This document shows positions 1-12,132 of a stretch of 64,000 nucleotides of DNA, in pieces. Positions within the stretch are counted from its first letter, which is position 1; each line of letters opens with the position of its first letter. A program made the translations under genes and the position numbers. A model generated the notes under the pieces. It was not told the DNA's origin and searched no databases. It worked only from the letters and a program-made list of their open reading frames with translations. Source of the DNA: Paralichthys olivaceus (lineage: Eukaryota; Chordata; Actinopteri; Pleuronectiformes; Paralichthyidae); the NCBI RefSeq assembly GCF_024713975.1, contig NC_091108.1:5757001-5821000 (forward strand), in the 5' to 3' direction.

Positions 1-1560
1 GAAGTTTCACACATCAGAGTTCAGCTCAGAATACAGACGAGCATAACGGAGACAGTCAACTAGCTTTTAATTTTAAACTAGTTTATTTTTCAAACAGAAT
101 GGTACTCAGCAGAGCACAGTCGACCACTGAGGCCCAACAGTCCCCTTAAATTCATTTAGGCTGCATCAAACTGCTCGCAGATCTCTTCATCAAGATCTTT
201 GCATCATTTGTTGGAAAATTGACAAATGTCCAAAAAACGTCAGAGCTGGTAATGTGGGAAAAAACTGTCTCAATCAAATCTACTCCAACTCTATTCTCAG
301 TTGACCCGTACTCCACCCCTCCTCTAAGGTTCAATTAACAGCTATGGAAACCTAACCTCCTTGGTGAGCCTCACATAGCAACTCAATAACTTAGCAATAT
401 ACTGACCTAAGTTTCAAACACAATAATGAAGGAAGTAGAGAAACATCCTCATATCACTGATGTTGACATATCTGACACCGATCTTTTATATATTTGCATT
501 AATATGCTTTGAGGATTTATTGACTTATTATTTGTGGTTTCCTGTCAGCTCCTAGAAAAAAAATGGCTCTACCACATGTTATTTTAGTTCATTCTTTTAT
601 TTGGAATCACTTAGTGTCACTTATATAGTGTTAACACTCTACGCAGTCATCATCAGCTATGTACCTTTTTACAGAGGGATCCATTCAGCTTAGTTTTAAA
701 GAAAAGACATGTAACATATGGTGTTTCTTTCACGTAGGTTTGGAAAAACTTAAATGATACTAATAGTTAATAATAGTAATGATAATAATGATTTATGGCC
801 TAATACAACGTGTGGGGAGGGGCTTCCACATACATTTAGAAGTAAATGTGAAACAATAAAGAAATGAAGACTGTGAGTTCATCGTTATCATGCTGTTTGT
901 TATCAAATGAAGCTGAGGGGATTTCACAAACAGCAGGTTTGTGAAATTTGAGACAGATCTGTCTCACGCATGCCTTCAGATGAGATATTTATGGAGAAAT
1001 TAAAAAAGTTTCATTCCATTCTTCAACATTAAATATCTGACATCACATGTTATGGGAGTATCAGTCATTGTTTATCATTTTGGTTGTAAACAAACAACAA
1101 CAACAACACAGGAAGTGCCTTTGATGAGACTTGATTGATAAATATTAGTCTTTATAAGTAATTTGTACTCAGTGAGTACTATGAGCACTATTATGTGAGG
1201 CGGAATATGTCTGTCAGAGTGAGATGTTCAAACCTTGTGAGATGTTAACAAGCCAGATTCCAATTACAGGAACCTATGGCAATATGGGAGTTAATGTCAT
1301 GGTAAAAAAATGGCCTGTTTCCTCTTCCTGATCTAAATGTATAATCATCAAATGTTTGTAATTTGATAGAAATGTTTTCACATAAATTTACTTAAATCAT
1401 AAATATGTCCAGCTCTGCTTTTTTGAATCCACAATTTGACATAAAGGTACATGTTAAGATTCAAATGTTTGTATTCAGCAACAAAGTTTTCATGTGTCTT
1501 CCTTGAGCTCTTGTGGAATAAAAAAAAAACGAAAAAAATGAGCTCAGGTGCAAAGTCGAG
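1..1560. other. Intergenic DNA, no gene seen
   Basis: AT-rich sequence with short homopolymer runs and no ORF that resembles a known protein. An AATAAA near 856 could be the end of a transcript from outside the window, but nothing upstream supports that. No recognised repeat. Confidence 0.5.
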
Positions 1561-1589
1561 GTTATTTATGGTAATATGATATCCGGCTG

Positions 1590-1670
1590 AGTGCTACATA
1601 AGAGCGCCTCGTTTGCACAAGTTGATAGATGCAAGACGAGAGAGGTAAAGACGACACCTGGAGCAATAGA
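1590..1670 (+). promoter_or_regulatory. Putative promoter and 5'UTR exon of the chemokine
   Basis: A weak TATA-like CTACATAAG lies near 1593-1601. It is followed by a short purine-rich stretch ending at a good splice donor near 1670 (AGAG before GTGAGTAAA). The coding exon at 2190 has its own acceptor upstream, so a non-coding leader exon is likely. The start of transcription is inferred. Confidence 0.35.
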
Positions 1671-2189
1671 GGTGAGTAAATGTGAAACTATGACTAAAAT
1701 TAAAATCTGTTAATCAGGCAACAATATTTTTCTTATTAAGCACGGAATATGTCTGTAAACCTTTGTAAAAGATGTTTATTTTCTTAATTTAACTTAATTT
1801 ATTTCTTCTTTATGTTTTTTACTTAGCGATAACAGCTCACATTAATGCACTTTATCAGGATCTAAATATGCTACATTTCAAGAATTGTATTTTATTTATT
1901 TTTCAACTGAATGATTAAAATCTATAACCGAATGACAATAATCTAAATACGGGATACATTTAGAGTCAATAGACATAAAATGCAAACGTGTTAATGATTT
2001 ATTCAGTAAAATCCTGGCTGAAGGAGGCTGAGGTATATTCAGAGGTGAAAGGAGAGTGGGAGTACACAGATTGAAGTTAACACAAAGAAGCAGTTCAAGG
2101 TTCATGGTTTCAGGTGTGGCCGGAGTCATAAAGTAAACAAATTCTCTGACATTTCTTTTCATCTCAGAGCTGCAACTACCGACTGCACC

Positions 2190-3417
2190 ATGCGGTTCAT
2201 CTTGACGATCTTCTTGCTGAGCCTGTCCTGTGTGTGTCTCACGCTGGCACAAGGTAAGGGACTGTGGACGGACACTAGTGTCACATTTACAGGACGCAAT
2301 AGAGAGCTGTGAACAAACAGCCAAATAAAATAAAGGGCCAGGGAGGCTATGTTTATATTGCTGATTGTGCAAACAGCCTTTTGATCAATCGACTCATGTA
2401 CTTTATCTATGTTGAATAATACATACTATACTGTTGGTACGGGTCACTGGATTGTACCTGACTTTACTGTCCCTCAGGGTCCTATGACGACTGCTGTCTG
2501 AAGTATGTGAAAAATAAGCAGCTATACATTCAGAAACATGCAGTGAAGTACAGACGGCAGGAGCCAGACGGAGGCTGCAACATCTCTGCTGCGATGTAAG
2601 TACACATGCATACACAACAACACATCCACTTCAAAAAAGTGTGCAGCTCACACAACCTTAGGACATACAAGAGGTATATTAGTTTTCCAGAGGTTGTCCA
2701 TTATCAGCTCCATGATCTCCTGACACTTGAATTAATTTGACTTTTATGTGTGTTTGCACATGTGTGTTTCTGTATAGAATGTTTGGGTGGATAAATGTTC
2801 AAGTATGTGTGTGTATGTGAGTATACTGTATATGAGTATGTATGTGGATATTTTGCATCTTTGATTCCAACACTGATTCCTATTAATCACATTAGTGTGT
2901 TGTCTGCTTCAAGTTCAATAGATTTTACAGCCTTTCTTTATTCTTCATGTTTCTTATTTACTTGTTGTTTCTGTTTCAATGATTCTGTAGCTTCATCATG
3001 AGGAGGGGGCGTATGTTTTGCACCGACGGCAGTGAGCAATGGGTCAAGAAGCTGATGAATGAGATTGACAAAAGGGGCAAAGAAAGGAGAAAGGTGAGTT
3101 TACCATAGTTGTTGCACTTCATTACTCTCCATGAGGATCTCTTTATCATTAGATTAGATATACTTTATTCATCCCACAACGGGGAAATTTACATCAGTGT
3201 GAATCTTTGTATTGAGATTTGTTTTTAAATTAGGAATAAAGCTAGTAATACTTTGAAATACTTTGACTGCATTGACAGATGTATTCTCTTATTCTGAGAC
3301 TTCAACCGAGAATTAACCTTTAAATAAAAGACAAGGATTTGTGTAGATTGACATGTGATAGTTAATAAAAAAACTATTTCTTCACAGCACCATCGACAGA
3401 GGGCGAACAGAGGCTGA
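2190..3417 (+). CDS. ccl28-like: CC chemokine, CCL27/CCL28-like
   Basis: Secreted chemotactic ligand for a G-protein-coupled chemokine receptor. Coding exons 2190-2253, 2478-2595, 2991-3093 and 3388-3417 join in frame to 104 aa. A non-coding first exon probably ends near 1670 (AG before GTGAGT). Residues 1-21 are a hydrophobic signal peptide ending L-T-L-A-Q. The mature protein has the adjacent D-D-C-C pair, then a Cys in D-G-G-C and one in R-M-F-C, the four-cysteine CC pattern. W-V-K-K begins the C-terminal helix, followed by a very basic tail (K-E-R-R-K-H-H-R-Q-R). D-G-x-C, the R-R-x-R stretch and the basic tail look most like CCL28, and nim1k next door matches human 5p12 where CCL28 lies. 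Human CCL28 has two further cysteines and a longer tail; here there are only four. CCL25 or another fish CC subfamily is possible. The family is sure, the paralogue is not. Confidence 0.85.
3155..3205 (-). repeat. Short dispersed retroposon tail, antisense, in chemokine intron
   Basis: The stretch with ACTTTATTCATCCC and ACGGGGAAATTT is the reverse complement of the common teleost tail 'aatttcccc...gatgaataaagt'. The same family is seen on the plus strand near 6745-6800. Only the terminal fragment remains. Confidence 0.5.
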
Positions 3418-3838
3418 GGGCGTCAGCCTGCTGCCCCCGTTTGTCCCACCGCCCTCTGGCAAATCTTAACATTGAGCAACGGTGGTGGCATCTGACTGGA
3501 AGGCGGCCAAATCCTGTAACATTGTACCTTTGGTTTCACTATCTAGAGAGACGAGGGTCAAAAGCTTGTGTGGCAATCATGGCAGCACTGTGTTCTCTGG
3601 GGTTTAACAGTGGATGTGACTGAGCGGTCGCCACATGTACATTCAACAGCTGCTTCAGTGAAAGTGTTTTCTTGCCTTTTAAAACATCAGATTTTCAATA
3701 AGCTGCTTAATGACACAAATGGTGATGGAGAGTAATTAATATTAATTATTCGAATATTTCTTGTGTGATGTAGCCATGCTTCTATCAAATATGTGTGCAA
3801 ACAGTAATTGTTAAATTACTTTCTGCAGTGTGTGTCAT

Positions 3839-3844
3839 AATAAA
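3839..3844 (+). terminator. Poly(A) signal of the chemokine gene
   Basis: Canonical AATAAA about 420 bases after the stop codon. A second AATAAA follows near 3911 and could be an alternative end. Confidence 0.5.
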
Positions 3845-4174
3845 GGAGAAGCCGAGTCATTAATTTCTATATTTTCATATATTTTGTATTTCATCTTGCA
3901 GTGTGTGTTCAAATAAAAGCATTACTACAGTAAACATGCTCAAAGTTGTTTATTTACACATTAATATATTAATGTTCTTTGTGTTATTTGAATTCAGACA
4001 CATTTTTACACTTTATTGTCTTACAAGAATGGGCATCATGGGAAATATTTCTGTTTTACAGCACAAGCTCGTGAGTTTGGAGAAAATTAAAAGTTTGAAT
4101 TGTAGGTTTCCTATTATCCTAATGTGTAAGAGGCTTTTAGGAATAAGTTGTTTTAACACAGGGCACAGCAGCAA

Positions 4175-4567
4175 GAAAAACCACATTTATTTATATAGCA
4201 CCTTACAACAACCAAGGGTTGACCAAAGTGCTTCACAATTGCAAATCAAACATACACAAACAGCAAACACAAGACAAGAACAACAGTTTCAGTTGAAGGC
4301 TAGATCAAACAAGTATGTTTTTAGCTTGGTTTTGAACAGAGGCAGGTCAGTGGTGGTGCGTAGCTCAGAGGGCAGTGCATTCCAAAGTTTGGGACCTGCC
4401 ACTGCAAATGATCGGTCACCCCACTGTTTGCTCCTGGATCGGGGGACCTCTAGCAGGTGCTGACCAGCAGAGCGGAGAGCTCTGCCGGGTTGGTGGAGCT
4501 TCAGGGTTTCACTTATGTAGGTGCTTAACCTACTTAACTTAAGAACTGTGTCTTTATGGGGCTTCAA
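4175..4567 (-). mobile_element. LINE 3' end, L2-like, truncated
   Basis: The minus strand codes for the last part of a LINE ORF2, read 4567 to 4289. It has the segment R-S-F-A-V-A-G-P-K-L-W-N-A-L-P followed by F-K-T-K-L-K-T-Y-L-F, the hallmark C-terminus of L2/CR1-type reverse transcriptase proteins in fish. Downstream on the same strand is the typical 3' tail (AAGCACTTTGG...GTGCTATATAAATAAA), so orientation is certain. No endonuclease or RT core is present: a 5'-truncated copy. The reading frame over these 92 codons is open, so the insertion may be fairly young. Confidence 0.8.
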
Positions 4568-4569
4568 CC

Positions 4570-6640
4570 ATCAAACATTTCCAAACACTTTATGGGGAAA
4601 GAACAGGTCGTCCACGAACCAGAACATCAGTGGTTCGATGACTTGCACCTTTGTTCCGCGTACTGTTTTGTGATGGAGGAATTGCTGCACATAGATCCAC
4701 TGTATGAAAATGTATGTGTGAATAGCACTTGGAGTCATCTTCAGGACTGGAAAAGCACAAATACAAACCATTTACCAGCTTCATGAAGCTGCTTTAACTC
4801 TCATATATCACCTGATAACATCAAAATGAATGACTGTCATTGTTAAACATGAATATTCTGAGAGTGTTGTCCTAATGCAACACATACAAATAACAGATAT
4901 GTAAATACACTTCAAGAAACCCACTGCCTTTCTGCTGATCACTGAAATACAACACAAATCTATCATTTATAATAAAGGAAGTGTTAAAATCACACATTCA
5001 CCACTTTTCCCAGTGGATCGCTTTTTCACATAAAAGTATAATATTTCTTGGCAGAGTGTCACACGTTTGTCGCTCCTATTTTTGATTTTTATCTTCTCAA
5101 AATTCTGTGATCCATGCAATTCTATGTTTCATGCTCTGACATTGTGGTTTGCATATTTATTTAAAATGTATTTAGTTTTCCTCTTGACGGGTGAATATTT
5201 CTAATTGTTGTTATTTGTGTGTGTGTGTGTGTGTCTTTTCAGCCATTTGGACATTACTGTTGTTTTGCTTTGCGTGGGATCTGCAGCTCATTAACTCAGT
5301 AAAATCCCACAAAATTATTTTTTAATGTTTCAGTACAGAGAAGAAAATCTGCAGAGAGAAAGCACGTAGCACAAGTTTGAACTTCTGGTGTGTTGATTCA
5401 CAACCGACATGAGGGTTACTCTCTTTTCCTAGAACTGCAGTGACATGCAGCTGATACAATCTCTCTGTATCTGCGTACACTGATGACTTCCACACATTGG
5501 TGCCATGCAGAGGCTTCAACTTGCAAATTGTAGTCATAAAATCCTGCACATTAGTGTGTTCATTTTTGTTTATCAGACAGGTATTAACACATCCTCTCTC
5601 CCAAGGCCCGCAGATACAAGGTGAAAATGAGCCATTGTTGTTTTTAAGTTGTGCAATCATGAAAATCCTTCATGCACAAAGTATTTGCTTTGTGCTGCCA
5701 GGGCAAAGGTGATAGATAATAATTACACAGACATTAATGGTATATACTTCTTATATATCAAACAGTTTGTCTAATAGACTGGTTCTAATAGAATCTGGTT
5801 GCAGCTTGGGAAGGATTTTGGAGCTGAGGCCCAGTTTCTTCTTGTGTATGTCAAAACAACACTGACAAGTGTGCTACGCTTGTATGCATGGTGGGAAAGA
5901 ATGATATGGCTGGTTGGAATCATGAGAGATCTAGAAAATCTTTCATTAACGGGAAAATAACGTGGAAACAAAGTAAGAGACTGGAAAACAGTATATGGGT
6001 AAATCAGTTTAGGCTGGAACAAATGTGATAAATTATATTGAATGGGATGTTTGAACATGTATCAATCAGAAGAAGAGAAAATGAGACTATAACATGTCAC
6101 AGCAGGCTTTAAAAAAAGAAATAAAACCGATAAAGGTCACTATTGTTACATCTCTTTCATCTTAATAACGTAAAAAAAGCTTTGAAATTATTTTCAACAT
6201 AAATCCAAAGAGTGACTTGTCATGTTGACTCCTCTGAGTCTAGAGAGGGCAATAAAAAAGAGAAAGCAGCCATAAAACACAGCACACCACCAAGTGAAGG
6301 TACATTATATTTATTATCATTTCTCTATCCTCATGTCTTAGCTGCTATTTTCTATAGTAGCTCTTATGTATATGAGCACTATGAATCTTGCAGTTTAGTA
6401 ACAGTTGCAGACATCTTTTACTACACGTACTTCAAAGACATCTCCTGACAATAAAATGAATATAAAACATACATATAATATAAAATATTAATAATGCATA
6501 TATACATACGTTTTTACATTTAATCAAATAAGAATAATCGTATGCTACAATATAATAACATACATATTAAAATCACAATTAAATACAAATACCTTATTCT
6601 TTTTTAATGTAAACATTCAACCCAGTTTCCTCTGTTTTAA
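4570..6640. other. Intergenic DNA between chemokine/LINE and nim1k
   Basis: AT-rich, with a (TG)n run at about 5216-5234. Several ORFs of 60-110 codons occur on both strands but none has recognisable motifs or splice context. No gene seen. Confidence 0.5.
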
Positions 6641-6644
6641 CTTT

Positions 6645-6800
6645 GCCTCAACTTAGCTCTTTCTGAACAACTCAGCCACCATCCTACTGGTATGTGCTTT
6701 CTATGTAAACTAACTTATTGCACATGTCTGTACTGCTGGAACACAAGAATTTCCCCTCGGGATGAATAAAGTATGTCTATCTATCTGTCTATCTGTCTAA
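6645..6800 (+). repeat. Retroposon tail ending in TCTA repeats
   Basis: Contains 'aagaatttcccctcggga' then 'tgaataaagtatg', followed by (TCTA/TCTG)n. This is the common teleost element whose 3' end runs into a tetranucleotide tail. The 5' boundary is uncertain. Confidence 0.55.
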
Positions 6801-6878
6801 CTCCACAACCTAATTTAAATAGAAGGTAAGTGAGAAAATTCTTCTTTGCTTTAAAATTAAATTGAATCAGCTTAATTA

Positions 6879-6884
6879 TTTATT
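6879..6884 (-). terminator. Candidate poly(A) signal of nim1k
   Basis: TTTATT on the plus strand (AATAAA on minus), about 185 bases after the nim1k stop codon. The surroundings are AT-rich, so chance is possible. Confidence 0.35.
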
Positions 6885-7066
6885 AAATTATTTAACAGAA
6901 AACATCTTGCCCTTTAGTAATCTATAGTTGGATATCATTTGAGGCACTGGTAGATGTAAGTTTAACCTTTGGACAAAATCAGCTTTGCCTCCTGGCTCCA
7001 TCTCCACACACAAACTGTAACATCCAGCTGTCTGGAAGAAGACAAAGAAGCACATGTTCCAAAATG

Positions 7067-8823
7067 CTACATGACGACACAGACAACAGAGTGGCGTTTA
7101 TTCAAAACTCCGTCTGAGCCCACTCTCCATCGGAGTCTGTTCTGAGATTCCTTCATGCACGACTGGTTGTATCCCACAGCCTCCACATGTCTCCTCTTTT
7201 GAATGCGATGCAGTAGAATCCGGTAGGTCCCGCTGACGGGGCTCCTCAGGTCCACGCTGTTGTTGAGGAGATGATTCCTGGTGATGCCGAGATCCTCCAG
7301 CGCTGCTTTCACATTTAGTTCATCGTGGCTGAGGATGCGGGTGGGCTCAGCCAGATGTGAGGGTGTAGAGCTGTAGGAGGGATAAGCCTGGGGGTACTCA
7401 ACACCTCTCATCCAATCACTGGACATGATCTGTGCCATAGTGAGACGATCTACAGGCACCGGCCTCAAGAGGCCCTTGATGACCTCCTGGCAGGATTCAG
7501 GTACGTAAGAGGGGATGGTGTAAGAACCCTGCAGGATACAACATTTCAGTCTTCCTGTGTTTGTAGCTTTGAATGGCATGGTGGCGGTCATCATGAAGTA
7601 AAGCAAGATACCCAGCGCCCACATGTCCACACATTGACCGATATAACCTTTGCCCTTGAAGAGCTCGGGGGCAGCGTAGGGAGGAGAGCCACAGAACGTG
7701 TGAAGGACGTCGCTGGGGCAGCAGAGCGCGCTGAAACCAAAGTCACCCACTTTAATGCAGTAAGTGTTGGTGTAGAAAACGTTCTCTGCCTTCAGGTCCC
7801 GGTGCACAATATTACTATCGTGCTGGAAAAAGAGGAAACAGAGAAATTGTTAGATTCAGTTTTCTTGCAGGGGAATTGAAAAGTTGATTTCCTGCACGGC
7901 TCATTAAGAAGAAATGAAAAGTCACATGTGAACCTTATTTACTGGGACTCTTTATTCATTCTAATGTCATAAACTATTATCTTGTTAATAACGGCCCCTC
8001 TGTCTTTCATTTTCATTTTTCACTCAAACATACTGATATCACTGTTCACCAACAATCTGCTGTTGACTGACCATATGCTTGACAGCAGACAGGACCTGTG
8101 AAAACACCAGCTTGCTCTCCAGATCAGGCAGGCGCCCCCTGGTGCAGATACGTGAGAACAGCTCTCCTCCGCTGGCGTACTCCATCACCAGGTAGAGCCT
8201 CCTGAAGGTCTCCACCACCTCGTACAGACGCACTATGTTGGGGTGGGCCAGCTTCTCCATGCAGGAGATTTCAGAAGCAAAGAGCGTCTGTGAACGCTTG
8301 TCCAGACGAACCTTATCCAGGATTTTAACTGCAACTCGCTCTGTGAAGTGACGACAGACGGTAAGACGACAAGGAATAAACATGAGTGCAGCCTTTTCAG
8401 ACCAACTGATCATCACTTTGACAGATTTGTTGTAATGACAACAAAATAACAACACATAACTAAAATATGAAATATAATACATACTGAATACTTATAATAA
8501 TAAATAAACATTTGACATTATCATATGTTTATATATATACACACATATTCATACAGTGCATCTATGTGCAGCGCTTTTTCTGTCTTTGATCACTGAAGCT
8601 GTAAAAGTAGGAGTAAAGAAACATTCAGTATCTCACCTTTAGTCAGGTCATGTATTCCCAGCCTGACCTCGGAAAAGTTGCCACAGCCGATCTGCCCTCT
8701 GAGGTCGTAAAGCCCCACCCGCCGTCCAAACGTCAGATCATTCATCACCCTCTCTGAATGGGTCAGATCGTAGAAGGCCTTCCCAAAAGCTGTGTGCTGC
8801 GTGGACTCCTGCTCCTCTGCCAT
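7067..8823 (-). CDS. nim1k: Serine/threonine kinase NIM1 (AMPK-related)
   Basis: AMPK-family protein kinase switched on by LKB1 through its activation loop. Exons (minus) 8637-8823, 8072-8340 and 7067-7822 join in phase to 403 aa. Kinase motifs appear in order: glycine loop [19 protein letters not shown] with the ATP lysine, [24 protein letters not shown] (the Thr is the LKB1 site position). The C-terminal N-D-x-x-V-K-x-x-L-E-x-L-G-I-T segment and R-I-L-L-H-R-I-Q match the NIM1 tail, not other AMPK relatives. I chose ATG 8823. The frame stays open upstream without another ATG, and an acceptor-like CCACCTCAG near 8914 leaves room for a further 5' exon; human NIM1K is about 30 residues longer. 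Identity is sure, the N-terminus is not. Confidence 0.92.
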
Positions 8824-8939
8824 GTTCTCCTTTGCCTCCAGCCTTTTTTCCCCCTTTGTGGGCAACAGGCCGATGATCTCCTTCTGAGGTGGAGACGTCT
8901 TCAAGTGAGTCCCTGAGGTGGAGAAGATGGGATGCAACA

Positions 8940-10740
8940 GAAACGATTTTAAACTATCTATTTACATCATTATATTTGATGGAATAAAAGTGTACACAGA
9001 AATCACAAGATCCTACGATATACAAATTCTGTACTCACATGTTTTGCCTTTTAGGTTCTTCCTGCTCCTCTCTGTGTTGATGGTGTTATTTCTGTTCTGC
9101 AAATACATGATTCCTGCAGGTGTCAGAGAGCAGCGTGCTCACCGAGGGTTTGAAGATGAAACCGAGAAAACAAATACTAAAAGGAAAAAACAATGTTTGA
9201 GTTCAAAACCATCTGCATGCTTCAGAAAACTTGCTCCAATAAAGTTGCTCTGGTCCAGAAGCTGTTCTGATCCGTTTTGTCTCTGTGCTGCACCATTGTC
9301 TCCTGACATATAATCCAAACCAACCGGCCTGTAATCCCACAGTGTTGGACTCCACCCACGCAGACAGACAACAGACAGGCTTTGCAGAGGCTTCTTTAAC
9401 CCCTAGACTCAAACATGGAGACTGATACAGGTGCAGGAACGAGACACTGATGGGATTATATCTACTGCTTATATGACCATCATTATAGTTAGGGGTCAGT
9501 GGACTGAGGGAAGGTCATTAACACAGTCTGCATACTTCAAATGCTTGAGGTTGAACAAAGACAGAGGTCGGTTGTTTTTACATTAATGTTAAGTCAAAGT
9601 ATTGATGAATGATGCACTGATAACTTATAGCAATTCAATTTTTTGGGTCATTTTTCACCAAAGCAAAACTTTTAAAAAAAAGCAAGTTTACCTTCATGAA
9701 CTCAACCAGAAGCTTAAAGAAAAGAACGCAGGTCTGAAATCATGCCCCTTTGACATTTGACCTTTTGGAAGACACAGTGACACACTGACCCAGACACTGA
9801 GAATGACACCAGACAAAGACACAGTCCAGGTACTGATGAACTTCCCTCACGCCTGTCAACCTCTGTCTGCAGACTGGACACAGGGAATGTGATGCAGTCC
9901 TCGTGCATAAGCTGCATGTTCATGCTGCAGATGAGTCATTGTAATCCAATCACAACCACAGTGACTATCTGAGCACATGCACCGCTGAATGAAAGTCCTC
10001 CGATACGAGGATAATAAGGAGGAAAGAGAGGCTGCGTTCATACAGCCGTGTTTGAGAAGGAAGGAACTGAAATGTGTAATATCAAAGCAGACTCAACTGG
10101 AAACAGAAAATCAATGTGCAGGTCAATATCTGTGATAAAGACGACTAACGAATGAGGGAGAGATTAAAAATGCATTTAAGGTGTCAAAACATTTACACCA
10201 GGCCTGTTTCAATGTTAATGTCCTTTATGTTTACATGAAAACTCAATTCAATGAGAATGCATGAGAGAAATTCAAAGATTTAGGTTTTATATCTACTTTA
10301 AAATCTTTAAACAGATGCTGGTTAATGCATCTAAAATCATCTCTGAGAAAAGTGAATTCCTATAGTCCTAAAAAAGTGGGGAGGAGGATCACAACATTGA
10401 CAGTTTATTCTTGACCTTGAACAAAGCAGTTAACAGAAGTCGTGGTCCATTAGTAGCTGCTCTGGTGCTTTCTGTCTAGTAACAAATGGGAAATCGATTG
10501 ATGGCATATGTTCAATTATTTATTTATTTTTGACTATTGTTTCCTTGTTCACATGTGAACTTATAATGTCAGCTTGTGCTCCGAGAGGAGGAAATTTGTA
10601 AGAATCTTTAATGCCATTAAACTTTATCTGCTGAGGGAGATCATGTGACACACACAAGCTCCAGAACAGCCACAAATGGACTTGGTGGTTGAGGTTGTAT
10701 TTACTTTTTTCTTGTGTTGTCAACAGCACTGCATTTCATT
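8940..10740. other. Intergenic DNA upstream of nim1k
   Basis: Holds the presumed nim1k promoter side (nim1k reads leftwards). No gene found. ORFs at 8918-9313 and 9714-10041 lack motifs and splice context. Confidence 0.45.
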
Positions 10741-10751
10741 TCATGTGAGTT

Positions 10752-10840
10752 ACTTTATTTATCTCTTATTTAACCAGGAAGGTCCCGATGAGATATAATG
10801 TCTCATCTGCCCATCCTGGTCGAGGTGGGCGGCAATGAAG
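10752..10840 (+). repeat. Short dispersed teleost repeat
   Basis: The phrase TTATTTAACCAGGAAGGTCC, then 'gatga-gat' and 'tcctggtcgaggtgggc', matches a common fish element ('taaccaggaaggtcccattgagat'). Fragmentary; class not determined. Confidence 0.4.
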
Positions 10841-11751
10841 TAAAGGAAAAAACTGTGAACACACATTCATTGGTGTTCATCAAATGAATAATCATAAAAA
10901 ATGTGAAAAACTAAATTTGCAAAGTTCAAATTTAGTCTCAAACTTGATAACCTGTGACCCCTGATGACCTCTGAATTAAAACTGCATACGGACGTAAAGA
11001 GTCAGTTTCATTTGTATTATCACTTGTGACCCTTTAAGGCCCAAAACCTAGAATTTGAAAACTACTTAAGATCAACTTTCTTGAGTTTTTATTCTATTGA
11101 CAACATATCATGGGATCTACATAATTAAATCAAGTATGTGTGAATGTGGGTTTTACCAGGACTATGATGGAGTTTCACTAAGATTTGTTGAAGCCGAATT
11201 AAAAGGAATCAACAATTGAAACCGCCGCGTCACCTTAATCAAGGTGTCTGAGTGCCGACGGCTCTCTGAACGATGATCCGTTGATCCCGCAGAAAATGAG
11301 GGGATCACATCAACACTTCAAAGAAAGACTAACACCTTATTAAGGCATGAGTGGAGAGTCAGTAAAAGGCCGACATTATAAACGTCTTAACTGTGATTAA
11401 AGCAGAAAGTGGTTTCAAATGAAAAAGAAACAAAAAAGTATTTACATTTCCTTATTTAGATTTAACTTGAAGTAGTTAAATTAGTTGAATGTCTGTTTTA
11501 GATATCAGAACCTTGCAGTGGCCTACATGTTTGGAAGCTGTTTTAACACAGATGATCTTATTTTCTGTCTCTGTGTTTCCACTCTCTCCACCGAGAAGCT
11601 GCAGAGGGTTGAAGGGCAGCTCTGAGAGGTCTGGCCATTTGGTGTCATGTTGAATAAACACAAAGGTGCTGGAGCTTTCTGAAGAGGAGGCATCAGGGGC
11701 CCCCACGCTGATCCTGTTTATGTGTTTTGGCCGGGTTTTGTTTTAAGTCGG

Positions 11752-11925
11752 AGGTGCTAAACACCTTCCCCCTGAGATAAAAGATGATTAATGCCTTTGA
11801 ATGAGCGACGCTTTAATGGCTCGGGGCTACTTAGGCACTTCATTAGACTGAGCTCAGGCCCGGTTGACACACTCTGGGGTCCCGTCGCAGCAGAAACAAG
11901 AGGAGCTGTGCAGACTCCCTTTGAA
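11752..11925 (+). promoter_or_regulatory. Candidate pinhead enhancer: T-box palindrome and two TCF/LEF sites
   Basis: AGGTG-CTAAA-CACCT at 11752-11766 is an inverted pair of T-box half-sites. CTTTGAA occurs at 11795-11801 and 11919-11925, matching the TCF/LEF consensus. GATTAATG near 11785-11792 is a homeodomain-type core. All lie 200-380 bases before the pinhead ATG. Wnt and mesodermal T-box inputs would suit a gastrula marginal-zone gene. Motif matches only; function is inferred. Confidence 0.35.
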
Positions 11926-12056
11926 GTGGCCCCTGCTTGTAAGAACACACGGCCCTTCTGCATGGAAATTTGATTAGCTCTCACTTCTCTTTTTGACTCC
12001 ACACCACTCTGAGACCTGGTTTTTTGGGTGACATTTGGGGCTGACGCTCGATCCCG

Positions 12057-12064
12057 CATAAATA
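12057..12064 (+). promoter_or_regulatory. TATA-like box of pinhead
   Basis: CATAAATA about 75 bases before the ATG, in an otherwise GC-balanced region. The spacing suits a 5'UTR of roughly 45 bases. Confidence 0.45.
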
Positions 12065-12132
12065 TCAGAGGCACCACTGAGCCGAGGGACACTCAGGATC
12101 TGGCAGCCGAGGAGCAGATTGGGACTAAAGCC

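Noticed and set aside
8823-8937. A longer nim1k N-terminus starting at 8937
   Set aside because: The codon at 8937-8935 on the minus strand is TTG, not ATG. I kept the first in-frame ATG at 8823 and noted a possible extra 5' exon.
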